Shown here: positions 52,160 through 61,236 of the stretch, piece by piece | Layout: the number at the start of each line of letters is the position of its first letter | How positions within the stretch are numbered: position 1 is the first letter of the stretch | Assembly (NCBI GenBank): GCA_020852515.1 | Contig: JADZAS010000015.1 | Span: 413,819 to 477,818 of the forward strand | Direction: 5' to 3' | Length of the DNA: 64,000 nucleotides | From: Phycisphaerales bacterium | Lineage (GTDB): Bacteria; Planctomycetota; Phycisphaerae; Phycisphaerales; UBA5793 | Translations under genes and position numbers: made by a program | The notes under the pieces: generated by a model | The model's database searches: none | Seen by the model: the letters and a program-made list of their open reading frames with translations, nothing else | Told to the model about the DNA's origin: nothing

Positions 52160-52525
52160 ATGCCCCAAGCCGCCGCCTGCCGCTGGTCCGACCTCCCCGT
52201 CGATCACCCCGCGCCGCTCATCGACCGCCGCCGCCTGCTCGGCGAGCACTGCATGATCTCGCACGTCACCCTCCACAAGGGCGTCATCGTGCCCATGCAC
52301 CACCATCCCAACGAACAATTCGCCGTCGTCGTCTCAGGCCTCATGCGCTTCACCCTGCCCGCCGCCTCCGGCCCCGATCGCATCCTCGACCTCGGCCCCG
52401 GCGAGGTCCTCCACCTCCCGCCCAACATCCCGCACCAGGCCCAGGCCCTCGAAACATCCATCGTCCTCGACATCTTCAGCCCCCCAAGCGAACGCACCGG
52501 CGTAGATGTCCACGCCAAAGCGTGA
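52160..52525 (+). CDS. Small cupin-domain protein
   Basis: A 121-residue single-domain cupin. Motif 1 reads PMHHHPNEQ (H47 and H49 as metal ligands, with Q53 where Glu is usual) and is followed by FAVVVSGLMRFTL. Motif 2 reads PPNIPHQAQAL with H92. Cupins of this size bind a metal and act as isomerases, dioxygenases or ligand sensors; no substrate can be inferred. There is only a weak ribosome-binding site. The 3' spacer carries the GGCATCAAGGC-type repeats. Confidence 0.85.
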   Translation: MPQAAACRWSDLPVDHPAPLIDRRRLLGEHCMISHVTLHKGVIVPMHHHPNEQFAVVVSGLMRFTLPAASGPDRILDLGPGEVLHLPPNIPHQAQALETSIVLDIFSPPSERTGVDVHAKA

Positions 52526-52526
52526 A

Positions 52527-52565
52527 GGCATCAAGGCGACGAGAGATCAAGGCACCAAGGCATGG
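52527..52565 (+). repeat. GGCATCAAGGC-type reiterations
   Basis: AGGCATCAAGGC, ATCAAGGCACCAAGGCATG: irregular copies of the same 8-9 base words that form a perfect tandem array at 8972-9003. Confidence 0.6.
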
Positions 52566-52630
52566 GTTCGATTCCACATCAACGCCCAGGCATCGCACGC
52601 CTGAGACCGTCCTGACGCCTTCCCTCCTGT

Positions 52631-53203
52631 TCAGCTCCCTGGACCCAGCGCGGCCGAAGGCTCAACCCTCTCAGCGCACCCCCGCCGCACCCGCTCGGCC
52701 AACTCCTCCACCCGATACCCCGCCGCCGCCGGCGCGTGCCACACCGGCAGCCCAGCCGCCGCCAACGCCCGATCCACAAACGCATCGCGTTGCCGCCGAT
52801 CCTCGCGCTCGTGCGACCGGTCGTCCAGTTCAATCACCAACAGCGGCCGCAACCCCTCGGCCGAGCAGATCACGAAATCAACATGCTTGCTCTGAATGCG
52901 GTTCTGGTGCGACTGCCGCTTGCTCACGCCCTTGGGCAGCCACACAAGGTCCGCCAGCCGCACCTTGCAGAAGATGCGATGCGCCCTGGCGTCCACGGCC
53001 ATGCACAGCGCCTCATAAAACGCCCGCTCCCCCTTGCTCAGCAGCCAGTCCTTGCGCCGATACGGCAGCGGCTCCTCGCTCGCACCAACCGCCGCGCGAT
53101 TGCCGGATTCGCCACCAGCATTGAGCAGCCGCGCCAGAAACCCAAGACACCCTGGCCGCGTCGAAAAATCATCGGCCGCCGAAGCATCCATTTCATCCAC
53201 CAT
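52631..53203 (-). CDS. DUF2726-like nuclease-fold protein
   Basis: A 190-residue protein. ATG 53203 follows GAGAGGTAA. The C-terminal two-thirds carries the DUF2726 pattern: LLSKGERAFYEAL, then VDFVIC (with Asp), then LLVIELDDRSHER and RDAFVDRALAAAGLPVW. The D...ExD layout recalls the PD-(D/E)xK nuclease fold to which this family is related; whether it cuts DNA is unproven. It lies next to a restriction-modification region, but on its own transcript. Confidence 0.82.
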   Translation of the reverse strand: MVDEMDASAADDFSTRPGCLGFLARLLNAGGESGNRAAVGASEEPLPYRRKDWLLSKGERAFYEALCMAVDARAHRIFCKVRLADLVWLPKGVSKRQSHQNRIQSKHVDFVICSAEGLRPLLVIELDDRSHEREDRRQRDAFVDRALAAAGLPVWHAPAAAGYRVEELAERVRRGCAERVEPSAALGPGS

Positions 53204-53309
53204 GCAGATTACCTCTCGACATCGAGCCGCACGCGTCAGCACGCGGTCACTCGTCGCGCACTCCAACCAATCCTACGTTTACCTCGCGCAATGCCGAACC
53301 ATCCGCAAT

Positions 53310-53711
53310 TCAACTGTCGACAGACAGCTTCTGAACGAAGAGTGGAATCATGGACATTGGCTCTCCATCCATCGACAACTGCACCGTGTATGAACCCTCT
53401 TCGTCAAGTCGCAATCGTTCAATCGCAAGGATCAACTGCGACACAGACCACCCTTCCGGCCCAGCCTTCTTGAACTGCGCATTGACTTCGAGTTCGGCGA
53501 CAGGTTCATGCTCCGAAGGCGGTACTATTGTAAGAACAACTCTGTGAGTTGAATCAGCAGTCTCTTGGTGTCGCATCCTCGCGACGGCGACCATCCGAGG
53601 ATGCACCGCCGGAAGGGACTTTGTGTAAATCTTATCGAACACTCCTAGCAAATTCAGCCGCCCGTGCGACTCGTTTGCTGCTTCGCACAGGCAGAACATT
53701 TCCAGTTTCAT
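53310..53711 (-). CDS. DUF6941-like small protein
   Basis: A 133-residue protein starting MKLEMFCLCEAANE with GRLNLLGVFDKI and a conserved HP (AVHPRMVAVARM). This pattern resembles the uncharacterised DUF6941 family; the match is from memory of the pattern. The body is beta-rich with no membrane segment. Its ATG overlaps the stop of the upstream membrane gene as ATGA, so the two are translationally coupled. Function unknown. Confidence 0.72.
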   Translation of the reverse strand: MKLEMFCLCEAANESHGRLNLLGVFDKIYTKSLPAVHPRMVAVARMRHQETADSTHRVVLTIVPPSEHEPVAELEVNAQFKKAGPEGWSVSQLILAIERLRLDEEGSYTVQLSMDGEPMSMIPLFVQKLSVDS

Positions 53712-54109
53712 GGTCTGGTCTCCGTGGCAGTGTCTCCACTCTCCGACGCCGTTGACGCGACTGTTCCCGTGCTTGTCGTCGGACTCCACTCTTTCAACTT
53801 CCTGATAAAACTATCCTCGTTTTCCCAACCAGCCCAACCTCGCGCAGCGAAATACACCGCACATGCCAGAGACACAATTGATGCTACGCACCAAATGAAT
53901 TGCCAGATACTTGCCGGGAGCAGGGTCGACGGTTCCTTAGGCTCTGCTGCAATTGCCACACCGATACAAGATACGAACATTGTAATGGAGAAGCCTGCAG
54001 CCGACATCCGCAGCTTACTGTCGACGTGGCCTCGATAAACCAAGCGCGCACGATCCTCAATCACCTCGATGATTTCATAATCGGTGTTCTTGGATCGTGA
54101 GCGTGTCAT
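53708..54109 (-). CDS. Small two-helix membrane protein
   Basis: A 133-residue protein, unrecognised. The N-terminus is basic and acidic (MTRSRSKNTDYEIIEVIEDRARLVYRG). Two hydrophobic helices lie at about 38-54 and 67-90, followed by an acidic and Thr/Ser-rich tail. It is coupled to the DUF6941-like gene by a four-base overlap and begins 39 bases downstream of the MmeI-like gene on the same strand, so all three may be cotranscribed. Confidence 0.68.
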   Translation of the reverse strand: MTRSRSKNTDYEIIEVIEDRARLVYRGHVDSKLRMSAAGFSITMFVSCIGVAIAAEPKEPSTLLPASIWQFIWCVASIVSLACAVYFAARGWAGWENEDSFIRKLKEWSPTTSTGTVASTASESGDTATETRP

Positions 54110-54148
54110 TTGGCTCTACCATTCATAGGCAGTCTGAGTGCTGCCATT

Positions 54149-57100
54149 CTACTGCGGCTGGCCCGCCCGAATGCAATCCTCTGTCACCAACTCCGCCCGC
54201 CGGTCCTGTGGATACGACGGCGGGGTGCCGGGCGCCACGACCGGCTGGCCGCGTTCGATGCGCCGGGCGACTTCCAGATTCAAATCAAGCAGCTGCTTGA
54301 GCAGGTCCTTCTTCGGATCAAATCCGTAGGCGTCCAGCACCGCCGCGTCGAGCGCGGCGTGAGCATCCTTGAGAGGGTTCTTGCCATCAATCTCCAACGT
54401 GCGATAGAGGGCCCTCAATCCTCCCGTCATGTTCTTGAGGGCATCGTCGCGAATCTGGCGAATGCGCCGCCCAGCCTCGGAGATAGTGCCGACTCTCGCC
54501 GCTGCAGGGCCATCAAAGCCATTGCCCTGCGGCCACGCGAATGTATCAAAAACAGATTCTGGTGTGTATCGATAGTCCGATTTCAGTTTAGAGCACTTAG
54601 CAACAAACCACCGCCAATGCGCGTCGGACTGCAGAACGCCAAACGAATAGTCATCGTCGAGCGTGAAGCACGACAACGCATCTCCCGGACGAAGTTCAGA
54701 ATCCAGAAAGGCGAATATCGGGCGCTTAGTAACTCTGGAACAAACGAGATAGCGACGCAGTCCGGAGATCTTTGCAATGAGTTCCGGACGCGATCGAAAA
54801 TGCTGCCACCACGTCCGGAGCCAGTTCTGATCCTGACCGATGTCCCTTCCGGTTCGCTTTCGCTCAAGTTCTGCTTTGCGCCTCACAATCGGCAGGACAT
54901 CTTGCTTCAAGTGCGCAAACACGTCAGCGAACGCACTTGCTTCCAGAATGTCTCGTCGCTGAAAATCAATCACCCATCGATTGTCCAACGCTCCACCAAG
55001 GAATTCTCTTCCCACAACAAAAGGGTGTACGACCTCTCGATTAGCCGCATTTGCCGCGAGTAGTTTCGCAGCCTCTTGCCCAGACAACATGAACCCGGCG
55101 TGTCGTGGGTACTGGCCCGTGTAGCAGAAGCCCTCATTCACGGAGAGCGTGTGTGCGGCCCCAAGTGGAACTTGATCTGAAAGTGCAGAGTTGAGAAACG
55201 TCGCTTCTCGGAACGTCAATTCAAAAGACTTGTCCTTCCGGGGACTTCCACGCTTGCCCGCGACGGTCGTCGAACGCCTTCGTTTCCCTGCCGGCGCCGG
55301 AAACAGCGGCATCGCCGCATCAATCCGGTACCACAGCTTCTTCCGCTCAGGAATCAGAAGGCGCTTCGTGTCAAATGCCCCCGTCTCATACTCCGCACCG
55401 GCGATCTTCGTCGGCGGCGGCTCGTGCTTCACCCAGTTCACAATCGACACGTGCACGTTCGCCTCGCCCGACCACGGCTGATTGTCCACGGCCTCCACGA
55501 TCGTTCCAGACTTGACGACCTGATCCAAGCCGCCCTCGCGCGACTTGTTGTTGCGGATGTTCTGTGTCCCGACCAGGCCCGCTCGGCCGCGCAGCGGATC
55601 GGCCGGAGTGCACATCGGCAGATGCTCCTGAGCCCGCGCGATCCAGTACACGCAGTAGTCCGCCATGCCCGGCACCTTCGGGTACGCCTTGCGAACCGCG
55701 TTCACGTAGTCCGCGCCGCGCTCCGGCTTGAGACGCTTGGCCCCGAGAAACGGCGGATTGCCGATGATCACATCCGCCTTCGGCCACGGCGTGCGCTCCC
55801 GCTTCTTCTTTGGATCGAAGTCCGCCGGCGTCGAGCCGTCAATCGGCCAGTCGATCAGCGCATCAACGCAGCGGATGTTCTCATCGAGGTTGTCCAGCGG
55901 CAGCGCCGGCTCATCAACGTGCAGCTCATCGATTGCCAGTTTGTGCCCCAGCGTCATCGTCACCTTCGCCAGCTCGACCGCGAAAGGAACAATGTCCATC
56001 CCGAAGAACTGCTTGGACGTGACGAAGCCGAACACGGGTTGAGCCCGGTCCCTGGCGGTTGAGACCTCGGCGATCCGCTCGACGAGTTCCGCTTCGATGC
56101 GCTTGAATTCGCGATACGCGATATACAGAAAGTTCCCCGAGCCGCAGGCCGGATCGAGCACGCGGAACGAGTAGAGCCGCTGCCGCAGAGCCATCAGTTG
56201 CTCGATCTTCCGCGCCTCGGCGATCGCCGTTCTCCACGGGTCGACAATCGTCGGCTTGACGATCTTCATGATGTCCGTCGGCGTCGTGTAGTGCCCGCCG
56301 TACTTGTGCCGCTCGGCATCGTTCATCGAATGCTGGAAGATCGTGCCGAAGATGTCCGGCGAGATGTGCGCCCAGTTGTACTCCGACGCCCGCTTCAAAC
56401 GGCTTACTTCGTCGCCGCCCAGTTCCACGGGCGCCGGCGTGGCGAAGATGCCCCCGTTGAAGTACGGCACACCTTTGTACCGACCGCCGCTCACGCCACC
56501 GGGCGTATTCATCGCCCGGAACATGCCGTCCAGCAGGTCGAACGCCTTCGGCGGATCGATGCACTCATCCAGCAGTTGCGTGAAGAAGTACTTGGGCAAC
56601 AGGTCGATGTCTTCGGAGAAGAGCGCGATCAGCGTCTGCAGAATGAACCGCTGCGCCGTCGTCGGCCCGACATCCTGCCGCTTGGCCAGCACGTTGTAGA
56701 CCGCCGCCAGCAGATCGGCCGCCGCCTTGGTAACCTCAAGACGATCGACGCGGAACGTCGGCTTCTCATTCGTCGGGAACAGAAACGCCAGCGGGCCGAA
56801 CCGCTGCGGCAGTTCCTCAAGCGTCAGCGTATCGAGCGGATCTTCGAGCGACTCGTTGAAGTCGTAGATATGAAACTCGTCGAAGTTGCACAGCACCGTG
56901 TACGCCGGGCGATTCGGCACGCTGTGAATCCAGTAGTCGAACGCCTGGCGGAAGTGTCGGCGCAGATCGGTGCCGCGCTTCTTCATCTCGATGAGCACGA
57001 CCGGCTTCCAGACGTAGTCAGCAAACGTCACGCCGGAGTGGTCGTCAGTCTTCTGGCGAATGCGGAACTCCGGCGTGCCGCCGACTTCAAGCAGACCACG

Positions 57101-57223
57101 CTGACCGAATGCTCTGAGCAGATGATCGAGATATATTTGCGCCTCGCCCTTTTCATCGCCGGTGATGTGCTGTTGCGTCCACTCGACGAACTCAGACAGG
57201 CGTTGCTGGCGGGCAGGATCCAT
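54149..57223 (-). CDS. MmeI-like single-chain restriction-modification enzyme
   Basis: A 1024-residue type IIL/IIG-like enzyme combining endonuclease, N6-adenine methyltransferase and target recognition. The N-terminal nuclease has D69-x9-E79-x-K81 (ADYVWKPVVLIEMKK), almost the same positions as the published MmeI catalytic motif, which supports ATG 57223 as the start. A helical linker (about 170-340) leads to the methyltransferase with DPACGSGNFLY (D357) and NPPFLG (N489). The target-recognition domain (about 640-860) and C-terminal helices follow. In MmeI-type systems one chain modifies one strand and cuts about 20 bases away, with no separate S or M subunit; none is seen here. There is no clear ribosome-binding site. 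Confidence 0.92.
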   Translation of the reverse strand: MDPARQQRLSEFVEWTQQHITGDEKGEAQIYLDHLLRAFGQRGLLEVGGTPEFRIRQKTDDHSGVTFADYVWKPVVLIEMKKRGTDLRRHFRQAFDYWIHSVPNRPAYTVLCNFDEFHIYDFNESLEDPLDTLTLEELPQRFGPLAFLFPTNEKPTFRVDRLEVTKAAADLLAAVYNVLAKRQDVGPTTAQRFILQTLIALFSEDIDLLPKYFFTQLLDECIDPPKAFDLLDGMFRAMNTPGGVSGGRYKGVPYFNGGIFATPAPVELGGDEVSRLKRASEYNWAHISPDIFGTIFQHSMNDAERHKYGGHYTTPTDIMKIVKPTIVDPWRTAIAEARKIEQLMALRQRLYSFRVLDPACGSGNFLYIAYREFKRIEAELVERIAEVSTARDRAQPVFGFVTSKQFFGMDIVPFAVELAKVTMTLGHKLAIDELHVDEPALPLDNLDENIRCVDALIDWPIDGSTPADFDPKKKRERTPWPKADVIIGNPPFLGAKRLKPERGADYVNAVRKAYPKVPGMADYCVYWIARAQEHLPMCTPADPLRGRAGLVGTQNIRNNKSREGGLDQVVKSGTIVEAVDNQPWSGEANVHVSIVNWVKHEPPPTKIAGAEYETGAFDTKRLLIPERKKLWYRIDAAMPLFPAPAGKRRRSTTVAGKRGSPRKDKSFELTFREATFLNSALSDQVPLGAAHTLSVNEGFCYTGQYPRHAGFMLSGQEAAKLLAANAANREVVHPFVVGREFLGGALDNRWVIDFQRRDILEASAFADVFAHLKQDVLPIVRRKAELERKRTGRDIGQDQNWLRTWWQHFRSRPELIAKISGLRRYLVCSRVTKRPIFAFLDSELRPGDALSCFTLDDDYSFGVLQSDAHWRWFVAKCSKLKSDYRYTPESVFDTFAWPQGNGFDGPAAARVGTISEAGRRIRQIRDDALKNMTGGLRALYRTLEIDGKNPLKDAHAALDAAVLDAYGFDPKKDLLKQLLDLNLEVARRIERGQPVVAPGTPPSYPQDRRAELVTEDCIRAGQPQ

Positions 57224-58106
57224 CGGATACCAGCGTAACCGCGACCGTTGTTCGGTCAAGGTCAGGGGTCTCGACATCCGACTCGTTACTTCCGCCCGCT
57301 CCACCTTGCGTCTTCTGCGCCTCTTCGCCGCAGACTCTCTTCGTGCTCGCTCTCAACCTCCAACCCTTCGTAGTGAAAGACCTCTCTGCGAACTCCGCGG
57401 CTCCGCGTGAGATGCCTTTCCCCCGGCTGCCGGGCGCTTCCCCTGGCGTCAAGTGCCTGGGGCCTCGCCGCCAATCCCTCTCCTCCCCTCAGCAACCCCC
57501 GTGCCGTCGGCCGGTCCGGCCGTCGCGCGCTGGTGCGCAATCTTGCCAGGACTCCTCGATGCTTCGTGTCCTCCGTGGCTCCGTGGTGAGTCGAGATCGC
57601 CGTCGCGCGCCGGCGCACCACCTCAGGTGCGCTTTGTGCGCGGAGCCTCTGAAAACGCAGAAAAACGGATTAAAACTTCCAGCCATCCCCCTCAGAAAAA
57701 TCAAAATCGACCAAAATCGTTCAAACGCCGCGCTCATTTGGCGCTCTGGGTAAAGGCGCGCATCGTCGCGCCGCACGCCCATGCTCACTTTTGCACCTCC
57801 GTGCGCCCCCGCGAGCGCACCTGTGCGCTCTTCACGCGCACCCCCGTGCGCGGCACGCCATTTGCCCGGCAGACTTACCACAGAGTTCGCAAAGCGCGCC
57901 CAGAGCAGCAGAGCGGCCAGGCGCCCCTCATGTTAAGAGTAGACAAAGCCGCCCTCACCCCGCCCTCTCCCAGGGGAAGAGGAGTTGAGAGCAAACAAAC
58001 AGCGCAAGCAAAAGCCGCCGGCTCCCGCCGGCGGCTCTTGCATATTAACTCGATGCCTCGATGCCTTCTAACTCTAATGCCTGGTGCCCAATGCCTGGTG
58101 CCTCTC
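57224..58106. other. Long spacer rich in degenerate intergenic repeats
   Basis: About 880 bases without a credible gene. It holds phrases that look like decayed multicopy intergenic sequence: CTCTGCGAACTCCGCGGC (about 57386-57403), TCCTCCGTGGCTCCGTGG (about 57568-57585), CCCTCTCCCAGGGG (about 57963-57976) and CGATGCC/GGTGCC words (58050-58102). It may be a repeat graveyard next to the restriction gene. Confidence 0.55.
58014..58035 (-). terminator. Intrinsic terminator of the 58107-59792 gene
   Basis: A perfect 9-bp stem (GCCGCCGGC 58014-58022, GCCGGCGGC 58027-58035) with loop TCCC. Read on the minus strand it is followed directly by TTTTGC, as expected for the gene ending at 58107. Confidence 0.75.
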
Positions 58107-59792
58107 TTACGGCAGAATCTCCCTCAACTCCACGTTCGACTTCACCGACTCGCCGTTGGTGCGAGGCGCGACCGCCTGGAACGCCGTCTTCTCGAGCGGT
58201 GCATCGACGGGGATGTTGCCAAGCAGCGTCGCCACGCCGTTGCCGTCGGCGCGAACGTTGGCGAAGATCGCGCCCGGCGTGAGGATCTCCACGTCCAGGC
58301 CCAGCGCCGGCAGGTGCGTCGGCCCGATGCCGATGATGCGATCGTTGAGGCCTGCTTCGCTGTACGCGAAGTAGACGCGTTCGCCCGGCCGCAGGCCGGT
58401 GACGCGCCAGGTGGTCCGCTGGCCGCGATGCATTTCGGTCATGGTCATGGCCAGGCCCGCGGGCTCGGCGCCGCTGGGCACGCCGGGTGTCACGCAGCCC
58501 ATGGTGAGGCTGCTGATGTCGCCGGGCTTGTGCAGGCCGAGCAGGGCGCTGCCGGCCTTGGGCGCTGCGTCGGCGTCGAAGGTGAACGTGTACACCGTGC
58601 CGTAGCGCAGCGTGTTGGCGAACTCGTTGGTGTTGAAGTCATCGCAGTTCCACGTGACGGCGTCGGGGCCGACGCTGCCGCTCCACGCCTCGTTGCCGTG
58701 CGGCTCGCCATCGGACTGCGGCGCGTGGAAGGTGAGGTTGCTCACGTTGACGCCGGCGGGCAGCGAGACGCTGAAGGAGTTGATGCCCTGCCAGAGCGTG
58801 TGGTTGTAGACGCAGTACTCGTAGCGGTAGGTGTTGCCGCCCAGCGGCACGACGCGCGTGGCGATGATGCCGTCGCCGTGCGTGCGGTCGTTGACGAAGT
58901 GGTGGTAGTCGCCCCAGTTCATGATGAACATGCCGCGCACCATGTTCTCGGGATGCGAGAACGACCAGGTGTTGCTGGAGCGGCTGACGGTGGCGCGGCG
59001 ATAGCTGACGTTGTTGAGGTTGTTGTCTTCGTCGGCGATGACGTAGTAGGACTCGTAGTAGAACTGCGCGCCCGAGACGTCGAGGTCGGCGTCATCGACC
59101 TGGAGCATGTGGTCGATGGGGCTCAGGCCGCTGGTGTGCGGCGACTCGCGGCAGTCGGGCTGCGAGCCGTCGGCGATGTCGAAGTACGAGCCGCACGGAT
59201 CCCAGAAGCCGGTGAGCGGCTCGACCTCGTGCCGCGGCCCGAGCCAGGTGCGGTCGGAGTTGTTGCCCGACCCGTAGGTATCCTGGCAGCCGAGGTTGAG
59301 GTGATCATCGCCGAGGTTGGCCTGGCAGTTGCCGCAGCCGGACGCGTCGGCGGCGAAGAAGCCGTGCTTGAGCCACGATGTGCCGATCTGCTCGAGCGTG
59401 CCGGCGGAGTTAACACGATAGAGATTCTGCGCAATGAACGGGTGGCGCGGATCCATCTGCCGGAACCACGGCACCTCGATATTGCCGATGTTACATGAGG
59501 TGGTCGCGCCCGCGAGCCCCAGCCGGCCGCTGGGATATGACCCGATGCGGCCGCGCTGGCTGAGGCTGGTCAGCCCGGATACCTCGACGTCGAGGTACTG
59601 GCCCTGCAGCGTGGCATCGCCGCCAAGCGCATCAGCCCAGGCGGGCACGGCGTCGGCATCGGGCGAGATGGCCGACACCGGCTGGACGCGGGCGCTGGCC
59701 GGGATGGTGGTGGCGGGTTGGACGCGCAGCTGGGTTGCGGCTGCGGTAAGTGCTCCGCCAGTAAGGACTAATGCGATCATCCGGTGGTTCAT
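58107..59792 (-). CDS. Secreted protein of unknown function with C-terminal exoprotein domain
   Basis: A 561-residue exported protein. ATG 59792 is preferred to the GTG six bases earlier because AAGAGGG then has better spacing. After a signal peptide it has a Cys-containing body. MDPRHPFIAQNLYR and SWLKHGFFA lead to clustered Cys (CGNCQ...CQD) and WDPCGSYFDI, DHMLQVDDADL and MNWGDYHHFVN, with many aromatic residues (about 95-410). I do not know the fold. The final part (about 450-561) has RPGERVYFAYSEAG and ends FQAVAPRT, then VKSNVELREILP, related to the C-terminal domain of the Asp-box proteins. Confidence 0.82.
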   Translation of the reverse strand: MNHRMIALVLTGGALTAAATQLRVQPATTIPASARVQPVSAISPDADAVPAWADALGGDATLQGQYLDVEVSGLTSLSQRGRIGSYPSGRLGLAGATTSCNIGNIEVPWFRQMDPRHPFIAQNLYRVNSAGTLEQIGTSWLKHGFFAADASGCGNCQANLGDDHLNLGCQDTYGSGNNSDRTWLGPRHEVEPLTGFWDPCGSYFDIADGSQPDCRESPHTSGLSPIDHMLQVDDADLDVSGAQFYYESYYVIADEDNNLNNVSYRRATVSRSSNTWSFSHPENMVRGMFIMNWGDYHHFVNDRTHGDGIIATRVVPLGGNTYRYEYCVYNHTLWQGINSFSVSLPAGVNVSNLTFHAPQSDGEPHGNEAWSGSVGPDAVTWNCDDFNTNEFANTLRYGTVYTFTFDADAAPKAGSALLGLHKPGDISSLTMGCVTPGVPSGAEPAGLAMTMTEMHRGQRTTWRVTGLRPGERVYFAYSEAGLNDRIIGIGPTHLPALGLDVEILTPGAIFANVRADGNGVATLLGNIPVDAPLEKTAFQAVAPRTNGESVKSNVELREILP

Positions 59793-60122
59793 GGACACAT
59801 CCCTCTTGTCTTTCTCTCAGCAGCCAGTGCCAAAAAAGTGGAAAACGCGAACCCACGGGCCGGCGCGGACCGGCCGCTCTCCCCCGAGTAGTATGGGGTC
59901 AGAATACCACATTAATCGCGACCGGGGTACGAATAATCCTGATTTTTCAGAGGTTCGCGCGGTTCGTACGCATCGCGGCACGAGCCGGGGCGGGCGGCGG
60001 GGTGTCTGCAGCCGCTCACAACAGCCAAAAACAACGCGGAAGCCCGCGTGGGCCTCCGCGCCAGATGATTGAATTGCAAATGCCGAAATCGCTCGGGATT
60101 ATCGGCGAAAGGCGCTGCGGGC
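59793..60122. other. Intergenic region, promoter side of the secreted-protein gene
   Basis: No gene is seen. It contains the terminator of the small basic protein (60036-60059) and an AT-richer patch (about 59890-59960) that probably carries the promoter of the minus-strand secreted-protein gene; no box is convincing. Confidence 0.5.
60036..60059 (-). terminator. Intrinsic terminator of the small basic protein gene
   Basis: A ten-bp stem with one G-T pair (GCGGAAGCCC 60036-60045, GGGCCTCCGC 60050-60059). On the minus strand it is followed by GTTGTTTTTGG, typical for a Rho-independent terminator about 65 bases after the stop. Confidence 0.8.
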
Positions 60123-60398
60123 TTACTTCTTGCCCTTGGCGGCCGGGGCGGCGGCTGGTGCGGCCGCAGCGGGGGCGGCAGCGCCGGCTTCGCCCTCGGC
60201 GCCCTCCTCGGCCTTCTTGACCTTGACCTTCTTGCGGACGGCCAGGCGCGGCGAGAGGGTCTTGGGCAGGCCCAGCGGCGAGCCGTCGGGCCCGAAGTTG
60301 CCTTCGCTCTTCATCTTGGTGATGCGCTCGGCGCGGGTAAGCACGCTGCGGTGCTGGGCGAGGCTGCTGCCGGATTTCAAACTGCGATCGAGGCTCAT
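60123..60398 (-). CDS. Planctomycete/verrucomicrobial/chlamydial small basic protein
   Basis: A 91-residue protein beginning MSLDRSLKSGSSLAQHRSVL and continuing TRAERITKMKSEG, with GLPKTLSPRLAVRKKVKVKK. This matches the small basic protein family conserved across Planctomycetes, Verrucomicrobia and Chlamydiae, thought to be ribosome- or RNA-associated, usually about 60 residues long. The extra tail is Ala/Pro-rich, ending AAKGKK. It is a good taxonomic marker for the window. The function in the family is not established. Confidence 0.88.
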   Translation of the reverse strand: MSLDRSLKSGSSLAQHRSVLTRAERITKMKSEGNFGPDGSPLGLPKTLSPRLAVRKKVKVKKAEEGAEGEAGAAAPAAAAPAAAPAAKGKK

Positions 60399-60465
60399 TT
60401 TGGCCGCCTTACTGGTCTTGATGCTTTTTGAGCCGTCGCGGTGTCATGGGCCCGCGGCGGCGGTG

Positions 60466-61236
60466 TTACGTGTGGCGCTTGGCGAAACTCTGCGAAAAGT
60501 CCTTGGACCCGCCTTCTCTTGCCTTCCACTGCTGGCCCAGCTGCTGGATCCGGCGATAGAGGGCCTGGGCCGCTGAATCGGTCTGCCAGCCTTTGAATCC
60601 CTGCGCCGTGACCACCTGCAGCAGAGAGGGATTGTTGTCCGCCAGAACCAGCGCGTCAACGCCGTTGCGCTTGAGAAACTCCTTGACGGCCCAGGCCTCG
60701 GCGGGGTCGAAGCGCTCGACGATGATGTAATTCAGCCCCGCCTGGCGGGTGTCGCGGTCCAAGGCCCGGCCGCCGAGGCCGGTCGGAGCCGGGCCGGGAT
60801 TGGGCTGGCGGGCGGCGGCGTTGCCGCCCTGGCCGGCGGTGGAGGGCGAAGCGCCCTGGGGCTGCTGGTTGGCGCCGGCGTCGGGGTTGCCGATGCCTTC
60901 GCCGAGGGTGGGGTCTTCGATGAGCGGGCCGCCGCCGGTGTCCTGCGTCGAGGCGAGGCCCTGCTGGCGGCCGCGGCTGAGGCCGACGAAGTAGGACCCG
61001 ACGATGAGCAGCACGGCGACGGCGACGGCGACGTAGATGTAGCCCACCGGCAGGCGGATGATGCGCGGCGAGATCGGGCCGGCAGGGGCCGCGGCGGTGT
61101 CGGGCGCGATCGATTCGACGTGCACGCGCGGCGGGCTGGGCGGCGGCGGCACCTCGACGCGATGCGGGTGGCTCGGCGCTGTGGGTGTGCGGCCGAAGAC
61201 TTCAAACAGCGCCGGGGTGTTGCGGTTCCTGGGCAT
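60466..61236 (-). CDS. Single-pass membrane protein with SPOR-like periplasmic region
   Basis: A 256-residue protein. ATG 61236 (MPRNRNTPALFEVFG) is chosen because the upstream frame is repeat-derived. A Pro-rich cytoplasmic N-terminus (1-60) precedes one membrane helix (64-85, VGYIYVAVAVAVLLIVGSY) and a Gly/Pro/Gln-rich linker (90-165). The C-terminal alpha/beta segment has NYIIVERFDPAEAW, VKEFLKRNGVDALVLAD and VVTAQGFKGW. The order membrane helix, linker, small alpha/beta domain is like SPOR peptidoglycan-binding proteins, but the sequence match is only suggestive. No ribosome-binding site stands out. Confidence 0.72.
   Translation of the reverse strand: MPRNRNTPALFEVFGRTPTAPSHPHRVEVPPPPSPPRVHVESIAPDTAAAPAGPISPRIIRLPVGYIYVAVAVAVLLIVGSYFVGLSRGRQQGLASTQDTGGGPLIEDPTLGEGIGNPDAGANQQPQGASPSTAGQGGNAAARQPNPGPAPTGLGGRALDRDTRQAGLNYIIVERFDPAEAWAVKEFLKRNGVDALVLADNNPSLLQVVTAQGFKGWQTDSAAQALYRRIQQLGQQWKAREGGSKDFSQSFAKRHT

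Noticed and set aside
49468..53124. 1218-codon plus-strand ORF covering several minus genes
   Set aside because: Extremely Arg/Pro/His-rich and overlapping three supported genes; a GC-rich artefact.
54149..57223. BREX PglX as an alternative identity of the large methyltransferase
   Set aside because: The N-terminal D-x9-ExK nuclease at MmeI positions, and the absence of any other BREX gene nearby, favour an MmeI-like enzyme.
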